Shown piece after piece: positions 7,903-13,927 of a stretch of DNA of 64,000 bases. The position numbers and the translations under genes were made by a program. Each line of letters begins with the position of its first letter. Positions within the stretch are counted from its first letter, which is position 1. Source of the stretch: an uncultured Oscillospiraceae bacterium. GTDB lineage: Bacteria; Bacillota; Clostridia; Oscillospirales; Oscillospiraceae. The notes beneath the pieces were generated by a model. That model was not told where the DNA came from. It saw nothing but the letters and a program-made list of their open reading frames with translations, and did no database searches. The stretch spans positions 1-64,000 of the forward strand of contig CAKSWT010000011.1 in assembly GCA_934512135.1 (NCBI GenBank), read 5' to 3'.

Positions 7903-10152
7903 ACCGACCCGGTTGCGGCCTCTCCGTCGCTGTAACAGCACCCAGCCGACCCATGCCACCACTGACATCAGCGTGATATAGACACCCTGGCGCAAACCGG
8001 GGGTATGGTACCGAAATACGATCTCATGCCGCCCAGGCTCCAGGGAAATGGCCATCATCCCGTTAGAGCTGAGGATTTCCGCCATTTCACCGTCTACGGT
8101 GGCCGTCCAGCCATCGTCCATAGGCACAGAAAAGTAGCAAATCTCCGGAACAGTGGACTCCTTGACACAGGAGAACCCTTTTCCATCCCGTTGGAACTCA
8201 CTGACGGCCTCAGATGCAGCGGAGACAATATAATCTGGAATCCGGCTCGGATCCATCTTCTCCAGCGTATAATGGGCAGTCTGCTGCTCCACAGCAGCAT
8301 CGTCCGGAATTACCACAGTCTGAAGAGATACCATTGCCCGCTGCTCCACCGGGACCTCCTGGAACTCTGACTCTGTAAAATAGCTACTTCTGGTGAACCC
8401 AATCGGTGCCGCAGCCTGCTGGGTAATGTAGTAACTTATCCCGTTTACAGCAAACTGCTCCACCACGTCCTTCCCATCTGGATCCGTGGTTACTTGGTAT
8501 CTCCCTGCCAGCAGCGCCTCGATACCCGGGATTTCTGTCAACGGAAAAGACAGGTTCTCACGCGGAGCACCAAAGGCCGTATAAAAGGTAAACACACCGG
8601 CCGATACCGTGGAATTGAAGGCCCCGGTGCCGGAAATGTTGCCCATAAGCTGGTAGGCGTTGTTGTAGTCGACGTAACGATACTGAGGGTCTAATGCCGG
8701 AAGCATCTGCGACGTCTGGTACTGTTGGATTTGATCTGCCGGATCCGTGCCCTGCCGGTAATAAAAGGCACATAGGGATGTTGTTCCTACGCTGAATGCC
8801 GCAACCAAGGCAACAAGGCACTGGACCTGACGTTTTCTGACCCGCCACAACACCAGGAAGAGCAGCCCCAGTCCCGAAAGTGCAATAGTCACCCCAAACA
8901 AAAACACAGCCCGGCGATAAATGGCGGAATCCTGCCCAGCGCTCCAGGGAACCAGCTTCAAAAACAGCACCAGTCCCACCACCGCCAATGCATTGACGGC
9001 GATATCTCGGCCCATGTTCCGTTTCTCCTCCAGGGCTACTACAGAAGCCAGCGATAGCATCAGGATTGGCATATACCAAAACCTTTGATAGACCTCACTA
9101 AAACCATAAAATGCGGAGGTCAACCCAGGCACCATGGAAATCACTAGGCTGGCCACCAAAATGCCCCGAAGCCAATCCCGGTGATTCCGGCAATAGGAAA
9201 TGGCTCCTGCCAGTCCAACCAGCGGCAGATATCCAAAGGAAGAGTGCCAACAGTGATGGACAACAGCAGATTGATTGTTCATGGCTTCAGCTGGAAGAAG
9301 CATCCCCTTGAAGAGATAAAGATAAACTTCGGTGGAAAAGCTCAGCATCTCGCTGCCATACAGCTTGGTATCCGTACGGGGGTTGGTGCAGACAAACAGG
9401 ACGGAAGGGAGCAACAGGACTCCCGCCAATCCAGTACCCAGGGCTCCTTCCACTAGACAGCAAAGTCCCTGACGCAACATAACCTTCGGTTTGTTCCAGA
9501 ACCGGAACAAAAAATACACTACCGCAAACAACACTTCCCCCAGGAAGAAGAAATAATTCACAAAACAATTCAGCGCCACGGACAACGCAAACCGTCCCGG
9601 CTTTCTGTCCTCCAGCATGGACTCCATTTCCAACAGAAGTACCGGAAAAAAGGCTGTGACATCGTGAAAATGATAGAACAACAAATTTGCGGTTTGAAAT
9701 CCGCTGAAGGCATACAGCAGTGCTCCTATCACCGCATAACGACAATCCTTGACAAACCGCGTCATATAGAGATAACTGGTGGCGGCGGCCACCACATATT
9801 TCACCATGTAAAACCAGCCGATGAGATAGGGGAATGCCCGCTCTCCAAACAGGCAGGCCAAATAAAAGAAGGGACTTCCAATACAGTAAAACCCATAAGC
9901 TCCCACAAAGGAAGCACCCAAATCGGAATTCCACTGCCAGCCGGTGCTGCCCGTGCGCAAGGCACGAATGGCGGCATAGTTAAAGGGGATCTGCTGCGTA
10001 TCAAAATCCGCCTGAAGCGTTAAAATCCATGCGCCTCCCTGTGCCCTATTGTGAAACATAAAAAATATCAGGGAGAGCAGGGCACAGCAAAAACTGATCC
10101 CCATAACATACAGCATGTATTTACCTTGGCGGGTTTTGGATCCTAATTGCAT
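7867..10152 (-). CDS. yfhO: YfhO family membrane protein
   Basis: This 761-residue protein has the YfhO layout: an N-terminal helix, an external loop with NYAAIRALRTG and DLGASFVGAYGFYCIGSPFFYLA, the conserved ALLYAFSGF segment, a dozen membrane helices, and a C-terminal extracellular beta-rich domain ending in a last helix and an Arg-rich tail. B. subtilis YfhO is linked to lipoteichoic-acid glycosylation, and homologues resemble GT-C transferases. The start ATG 10152 follows GAGGAGGAAACT. It is upstream of a second polytopic protein and a UbiA-type enzyme, supporting a surface-glycan role. Its last 11 codons lie in the duplicated leader, so this C-terminal end is shared with a non-coding copy upstream of the gene itself. 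Confidence 0.88.
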   Translation of the reverse strand: MQLGSKTRQGKYMLYVMGISFCCALLSLIFFMFHNRAQGGAWILTLQADFDTQQIPFNYAAIRALRTGSTGWQWNSDLGASFVGAYGFYCIGSPFFYLACLFGERAFPYLIGWFYMVKYVVAAATSYLYMTRFVKDCRYAVIGALLYAFSGFQTANLLFYHFHDVTAFFPVLLLEMESMLEDRKPGRFALSVALNCFVNYFFFLGEVLFAVVYFLFRFWNKPKVMLRQGLCCLVEGALGTGLAGVLLLPSVLFVCTNPRTDTKLYGSEMLSFSTEVYLYLFKGMLLPAEAMNNQSAVVHHCWHSSFGYLPLVGLAGAISYCRNHRDWLRGILVASLVISMVPGLTSAFYGFSEVYQRFWYMPILMLSLASVVALEEKRNMGRDIAVNALAVVGLVLFLKLVPWSAGQDSAIYRRAVFLFGVTIALSGLGLLFLVLWRVRKRQVQCLVALVAAFSVGTTSLCAFYYRQGTDPADQIQQYQTSQMLPALDPQYRYVDYNNAYQLMGNISGTGAFNSTVSAGVFTFYTAFGAPRENLSFPLTEIPGIEALLAGRYQVTTDPDGKDVVEQFAVNGISYYITQQAAAPIGFTRSSYFTESEFQEVPVEQRAMVSLQTVVIPDDAAVEQQTAHYTLEKMDPSRIPDYIVSAASEAVSEFQRDGKGFSCVKESTVPEICYFSVPMDDGWTATVDGEMAEILSSNGMMAISLEPGRHEIVFRYHTPGLRQGVYITLMSVVAWVGWVLLQRRRGRNRVGRISGLFPREGL

Positions 10153-10278
10153 AGTTTCCTCCTCTCGTATAAGCGCTACTCATATAGGGAGTTTCGTTTC
10201 TCTCACCAGCGTATCATTGGACCTTTCATATCAGTCCACGGCTTGTATTGTCTTGGCATTATTTGGAGGCAGAGCCAC

Positions 10279-10375
10279 CCGGCTCCCTCCTTCCCACGTT
10301 CTCTACGGATTCTTCATCATTTGCACACAAGTTATTTTATTATAGCCCCTCCTGGGGGAAAAGTCCAGAAATTCT
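10279..10375 (-). repeat. 97-bp promoter/leader repeat, copy 2
   Basis: This copy differs at one position from 7806-7902 and lies upstream of yfhO in the same orientation. It even contains the codons matching the last 11 residues and stop of YfhO, although the sequence beyond it (10376 onward) is not yfhO. Confidence 0.93.
10339..10367 (-). promoter_or_regulatory. Promoter inside leader repeat copy 2, driving yfhO
   Basis: On the minus strand TGGACT (10367-10362), 17 bp, TATAAT (10344-10339). It points at yfhO, with a leader of about 180 nt. Confidence 0.65.
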
Positions 10376-10459
10376 TCACAACAAGGGCGGATTTTCCCGC
10401 AGCGGTCTGGCAGGTCTCCGGCCTGTTTGTGCCATTGCTGTTGCGTTTGTTTTGTTCCG

Positions 10460-10488
10460 TTGACAGGTTTTTTCCGGGCAGGTATACT
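10460..10488 (+). promoter_or_regulatory. Consensus promoter for the VTC-DUF4956 operon
   Basis: TTGACA (10460-10465), exactly 17 bp, TATACT (10483-10488). The transcript would have a leader of about 150 nt before the start at 10647. Confidence 0.85.
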
Positions 10489-10646
10489 TTTCTTGTAAAG
10501 TTCCTGTAAAATTCAGAAGCAATCCTGCATAGACTGGTCCAGAAACCGTCACCGGTTAATTTTAGAATTTTCCAAGATTTTTACACAGAATCTTGATAAT
10601 CCTCCGCTATACTTTACAGTATCCTGACGAAAGGAGGGGAAGCGCC

Positions 10647-11384
10647 ATGGCGTCGGACATTATCACGTCCTTTTCCCGGTACGAGGTGAAGTACTTTCTG
10701 CGGCCGGAGCAGTATGAAGCGCTGCTCCCCACCTTGGAGGAGCACTTCTCCGTAGACCAATATGGAAAGCATACCATCTCCAACATCTTCTTCGACACGG
10801 ACACCTATGAGGTGACCCGGGCCTCCATTGAAGGGCCAGTTTACAAGGAAAAGCTCCGGGTCCGAGCCTACGGCCTTCCCGATCCGGAGACGGGACGGGT
10901 GTTCATTGAGCTGAAGAAGAAGTTCCGCCGGGTGGTCTACAAGCGGCGCATTGCGCTGCCGGTGCCCCAGGCCCGGGCCTTTCTCCTGGACGGGGTTCTT
11001 CCCCAGAACACCGACCCGCAAATCACCGGAGAGATTGCCCATTTTATGAACCTGCATCACCCGGTTCCCAAGGTATTCCTATGCTATGACCGGGTGGCCA
11101 TGTTCGGCAAGGAGGACCCGGAGCTGCGGGTCACCTTCGATCGGAATCTCCTCTGGCGTACAGAGAATCTGACCCTCTGCGCCGGCGCCTACGGAACGCC
11201 TCTGTTTCCGGAGGACCGGATCCTTATGGAGATCAAAATCCCCGGTGTCATGCCCCTTTGGCTGGCCCGCACCTTGAGCCAGCACCAGCTCTATCGCACC
11301 TCCTTCTCCAAGATCGGTGCCTGTTACACCGGCCATATTCTGCCGGAACAATTTCCAACGAAAGTAGTGAACGTCTGTGTTTGA
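10647..11384 (+). CDS. VTC-domain protein, polyphosphate-polymerase-like
   Basis: The protein has about 245 residues from ATG 10647, which has AAAGGAGGGG at the right distance; a start at 10593 would bypass this site. The sequence follows the VTC/CYTH-like tunnel fold: FSRYEVKYFL at the N-terminus, NIFFDT, YKEKLRVRAYG, VFIELKKKFRRVVYKRR with the basic tunnel residues, and MEIKIPGVMP late in the chain. In yeast Vtc4 such residues bind nucleotide and growing polyphosphate. The gene overlaps the following DUF4956 gene by 8 bp, a pairing frequent in Firmicutes, which suggests a membrane-coupled polyphosphate or related anionic polymer enzyme. Substrate is not proven from sequence. Confidence 0.85.
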   Translation: MASDIITSFSRYEVKYFLRPEQYEALLPTLEEHFSVDQYGKHTISNIFFDTDTYEVTRASIEGPVYKEKLRVRAYGLPDPETGRVFIELKKKFRRVVYKRRIALPVPQARAFLLDGVLPQNTDPQITGEIAHFMNLHHPVPKVFLCYDRVAMFGKEDPELRVTFDRNLLWRTENLTLCAGAYGTPLFPEDRILMEIKIPGVMPLWLARTLSQHQLYRTSFSKIGACYTGHILPEQFPTKVVNVCV

Positions 11385-12039
11385 ATCCATTCTCTCCAGT
11401 ACCATCACGCCTCTGGCCTTTCTCAGCTGTACCGGAGCAGCCCTGCTGCTGGGACTGCTGGTATCCCTGTGCTTCTCCTTCCGCTCCCACTTCTCCAGGG
11501 GCTTCTCCATCACCCTGGCCATGCTGCCGGCCATTGTCCAGGTGATTATCACCATGGTCTCCAGCAGCATCGGTGCCGGTGTGGCGGTGGCGGGCACCTT
11601 TTCCCTCATCCGCTTCCGCTCTGAACCGGGCACCGCCCAGCAGATCAGCGCCCTATTTCTGGCCGTGGCCCTGGGCATTATCTGCGGCATGGGCTATGTG
11701 GTGCTGGCCGGAGTGTTCTTCCTGGTGGTCACCGCCTTCTTCCTGCTGCTCACCCTGGTGGGCTTTGGAGACAGCAGGGACAGCCGCCGGGATCTGCGGA
11801 TCACCATTCCTGAGGACCTGGACTATGAGGGGATTTTTGACGATCTCTTTGCCCAATTCACCAGCAGCCACACGCTGGACCAGGTGCGCACCACCAATAT
11901 GGGCACCCTCTATGAGCTCCGCTACACCATCACCCTGCGGGATGAGCACCAGATCAAGCCCTTTATGGATCAAATCCGCACCCGTAACGGCAATCTCACC
12001 GTGGTCTGCGGCCGGGTAAGCGCTGAAAGCCACCTATAA
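11377..12039 (+). CDS. DUF4956 membrane protein
   Basis: This 220-residue protein has four hydrophobic segments in the first 125 residues, including the family-typical SSSIGAGVAVAGTFSLIRFR, and a soluble C-terminal domain (RRDLRITIPEDLDYEGIFDDLF and a ferredoxin-like stretch). It starts at GTG 11377 within the end of the VTC gene, sharing GTGTTTGA with its stop, which implies translational coupling. DUF4956 proteins are commonly partnered with VTC-domain proteins; a role in polymer export or anchoring is inferred, not shown. The operon has no other obvious member; a terminator follows at 12206-12230. Confidence 0.85.
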   Translation: MFESILSSTITPLAFLSCTGAALLLGLLVSLCFSFRSHFSRGFSITLAMLPAIVQVIITMVSSSIGAGVAVAGTFSLIRFRSEPGTAQQISALFLAVALGIICGMGYVVLAGVFFLVVTAFFLLLTLVGFGDSRDSRRDLRITIPEDLDYEGIFDDLFAQFTSSHTLDQVRTTNMGTLYELRYTITLRDEHQIKPFMDQIRTRNGNLTVVCGRVSAESHL

Positions 12040-12202
12040 GTCCACGGCAAACCTGACGCCGTATCCATGGCACCCCAGCGAAACGCAATTCGCCCTTGCC
12101 AAAGGGGGAAACACGCGGTATAATACGATTAAGGCGGTAGGAATTGCGACGAGCCCCTTCGATCGATTTTACGAATCCAAGGAGCATGCGCTATTTGAAT
12201 AA
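12023..12202 (+). other. Possible gene remnant: open frame without a start codon
   Basis: The frame beginning after a stop at 12017-12019 stays open to TAA 12200-12202. It encodes a protein-like stretch (for example GGNTRYNTIKAVGIATSPF) but has no plausible start and overlaps the end of DUF4956. It may be the tail of a lost gene. I do not recognise the family. Confidence 0.25.
12096..12124 (+). promoter_or_regulatory. Promoter-like pair upstream of the metal block
   Basis: TTGCCA (12096-12101), 17 bp, TATAAT (12119-12124). A hairpin terminator follows within about 85 bp, so a short transcript of about 100 nt is possible. It may be chance, given the overlapping open frame. Confidence 0.4.
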
Positions 12203-12205
12203 GCC

Positions 12206-12230
12206 AAAAGGCCGCAGAAATGCGGCTTTT
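12206..12230 (+). terminator. Hairpin terminator after DUF4956
   Basis: The stem GCCGCA/TGCGGC has a GAAA loop, flanked by AAAA and TTTT. It would end the VTC-DUF4956 transcript or the short transcript from the promoter-like pair upstream. Confidence 0.7.
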
Positions 12231-12243
12231 CCTCCCCGTATCG

Positions 12244-12259
12244 GTTAGCCTAGGCTAAC
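12244..12259. promoter_or_regulatory. 16-bp perfect palindrome, DtxR/IdeR/MntR-box-like operator
   Basis: GTTAGCCTAGGCTAAC is a perfect dyad. The TTAGGCTAA-type half-sites resemble those of iron/manganese-responsive DtxR-family repressors. It lies 143 bp upstream of a ZIP metal transporter gene, so metal-dependent control is a good inference. The remaining bases to the gene show no promoter I can place with confidence. Confidence 0.6.
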
Positions 12260-12402
12260 AAATATCAAAGGATGGGGCAGACACCTGCCGAAGCTCCTCG
12301 CCGCAATAGGCAGGGCAGCCGCTCCACCAAGGTACCCTTTTTCGTGGGGGATGGCCCTGTGGAAGAAACAACTCATCTTGCAACGCAAAGGCGGTGATGC
12401 AA

Positions 12403-13179
12403 ATGGAAACCTTCCTTGGAATACTGATTCCCTTCTTGGGCACCACCCTGGGCGCAGCCTGCGTGTTCTTGATGAAGCGGTCCCTGGGCGATTTGGTCCG
12501 GCGCTCTTTGGCGGGCTTTGCCGCCGGGGTGATGGTGGCGGCCTCCGTCTGGAGCCTGTTGATTCCCGCCATTGAGCAGTCGGAGGACCTGGGCGGGCTG
12601 TCCTTCCTCCCGGCCTTCCTTGGCTTTTGGGCCGGCGTGCTGTTTTTGCTTCTCCTGGACCGGCTGATTCCCCACCTTCATGTGGGAAGCGACCAAGCGG
12701 AGGGACCCAAGAGCAAGCTGGGACGCACCACCATGATGGTGCTGGCGGTGACCTTACACAACATTCCGGAGGGAATGGCAGTGGGGGTGATGTACGCAGG
12801 CTTTCTCGGAGGGAACGGGCAGATTACGGCGGCCAGTGCGCTGGCCCTGTCTCTGGGCATCGCCATTCAGAATTTCCCCGAGGGCGCCATTATCTCCATG
12901 CCCCTCCAGGCAGAGGGGCAGCCCAAGGGCAAGGCCTTTCTCGGCGGTGTCCTTTCCGGCGTGGTGGAGCCCATCGGCGCAGTGCTGACGCTTCTCGCCG
13001 CACAGCTGGTGATTCCGGCGCTGCCCTATCTTCTGAGCTTTGCGGCAGGGGCCATGCTCTATGTGGTGGTGGAGGAGCTGATCCCGGAAATGTCCCAGGG
13101 AAAGCACTCCAACCTGGGCACGGTATTCTTTGCCGTGGGCTTCAGTGTAATGATGACCCTGGACGTGGCACTGGGATAG
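12403..13179 (+). CDS. ZIP-family divalent metal transporter (GufA-like)
   Basis: The protein has about 258 residues and eight membrane helices. The two metal-site helices carry HNIPEGMAVG and QNFPEGAIIS; the HN-x-PEG / QN-x-PEG pair is typical of the GufA branch of ZIP transporters, which move Zn, Fe or Mn into the cytoplasm. The loop between helices 3 and 4 is short, with HLHVG as a possible metal-handling His pair. In-frame starts exist at 12394 (GTG), 12397 and 12403; AAAGGCGGT is placed best for 12403. It heads a metal block with an HMA protein and a P1B ATPase and has a DtxR-box-like palindrome upstream. Confidence 0.88.
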   Translation: METFLGILIPFLGTTLGAACVFLMKRSLGDLVRRSLAGFAAGVMVAASVWSLLIPAIEQSEDLGGLSFLPAFLGFWAGVLFLLLLDRLIPHLHVGSDQAEGPKSKLGRTTMMVLAVTLHNIPEGMAVGVMYAGFLGGNGQITAASALALSLGIAIQNFPEGAIISMPLQAEGQPKGKAFLGGVLSGVVEPIGAVLTLLAAQLVIPALPYLLSFAAGAMLYVVVEELIPEMSQGKHSNLGTVFFAVGFSVMMTLDVALG

Positions 13180-13283
13180 GTGTTAATTGCACAAAGTGCG
13201 GAAAGCCCGGATGCTTCCGGCGCAAGGAAGGACTGTCCCCCCGGAACAGCCCCCTGGACAACGATAACAGGAAAGGATGATTT

Positions 13284-13544
13284 ATGATGGTTCAAACCAC
13301 AGTAAAGGTTTCCGGCATGGCCTGCTCCATGTGCGAGGCCCACATCAACGACGCCATTCGCCGTGGATTATCCGTGGAAAAGGTCACCTCCAGCCATTCC
13401 AAGGGGGAAACGGTTATTATATCCCAAGGTCCCTTGGAGGAAGCGGCCATTCGCAAGGTCATTGACGCCACCGGCTATACAGCCGGAGCGATCACCGCCG
13501 CGCCCTATGAGAAAAAGGGCTTGTTCCACTTCGGAAAAAAGTAA
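13284..13544 (+). CDS. Small heavy-metal-associated (HMA) domain protein, CopZ-like
   Basis: This 86-residue protein has one ferredoxin-like HMA domain: VSGMACSMCEAHINDAI places the metal-binding C-x-x-C at residues 14 and 17. The C-terminal tail GLFHFGKK is short and basic. Such proteins act as cytosolic metal chaperones delivering Cu or a related soft metal to a P1B ATPase. The gene is the second of four in a co-directional block (ZIP, HMA, DUF6110, P-type ATPase). The downstream ATPase has no C-x-x-C in its own N-terminal domain, so this separate protein may supply that function. Start 13284 follows GGAAAGGA; the next codon is also ATG. Confidence 0.85.
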   Translation: MMVQTTVKVSGMACSMCEAHINDAIRRGLSVEKVTSSHSKGETVIISQGPLEEAAIRKVIDATGYTAGAITAAPYEKKGLFHFGKK

Positions 13545-13624
13545 TTTGGAGATCAATCCGATGGTCTGAACCCCGGGCCTTTGGATTTGTCTAATACACA
13601 TTCCATCTTAGGAGGATAAAACTT

Positions 13625-13924
13625 ATGGATATGAAGAAAATCGGTTTGTTTGCAGCCGGCGTGCTGTTTGGCACCGCAGGCGTCAAGGCCCTGAGCAGCA
13701 AGGACGCAAAGAAGGTATACACCCAGACCACGGCCGCTGCCCTGCGGGCAAAGGACTGTGTGATGACCACGGTCACCGCTGTGCGGGAAAGCGCCGACGA
13801 CATCTACGCGGAGGCCAAGGCCATCAATGACCAGCGCACCCAGGCAGAGCTGGACGCTGTGGTGGAGGACGCCGCCGAAGATGCCGCCGAGGATACAGCC
13901 GTGGAGGAAAGTAAGGCGGAGTGA
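13625..13924 (+). CDS. DUF6110 family small membrane-anchored protein
   Basis: This 99-residue protein has one N-terminal glycine-rich hydrophobic segment (residues 4-23, GLFAAGVLFGTAGVKAL). A helical, charged region and a very acidic tail made of repeated D-A-A-E units follow. I recognise the pattern as DUF6110, small proteins found just ahead of metal P-type ATPases in Clostridia. It ends 3 bp before the ATPase start, so the two are almost certainly co-translated. An accessory or regulatory subunit role is inferred. Start ATG 13625 follows TTAGGAGGATAAAACTT, a strong site. Confidence 0.75.
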   Translation: MDMKKIGLFAAGVLFGTAGVKALSSKDAKKVYTQTTAAALRAKDCVMTTVTAVRESADDIYAEAKAINDQRTQAELDAVVEDAAEDAAEDTAVEESKAE

Positions 13925-13927
13925 CCC

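Larger units (their letters stand above)
10153..10646. other. Divergent control region between yfhO and the VTC gene
   Basis: These 494 bp without a gene hold leader repeat copy 2 with a leftward promoter, a rightward consensus promoter, and about 126 bp between the repeat and the yfhO start. Just beyond the repeat's ribosome site is a short GTG-started frame of 15 codons (about 10278-10231, minus strand), which could be a leftover gene start or a leader peptide. Nothing else recognisable was seen. Confidence 0.6.

Noticed and set aside
12260..12402. Metal riboswitch (yybP-ykoY or NiCo type) upstream of the ZIP gene
   Set aside because: I could not find the conserved cores of these riboswitches; only the DNA palindrome is convincing.
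13179..13283. Possible small Cys-rich peptide (CTKCGKPGC) between ZIP and HMA genes
   Set aside because: There is no start codon with a ribosome site in that frame; the frame simply continues from inside the ZIP gene.
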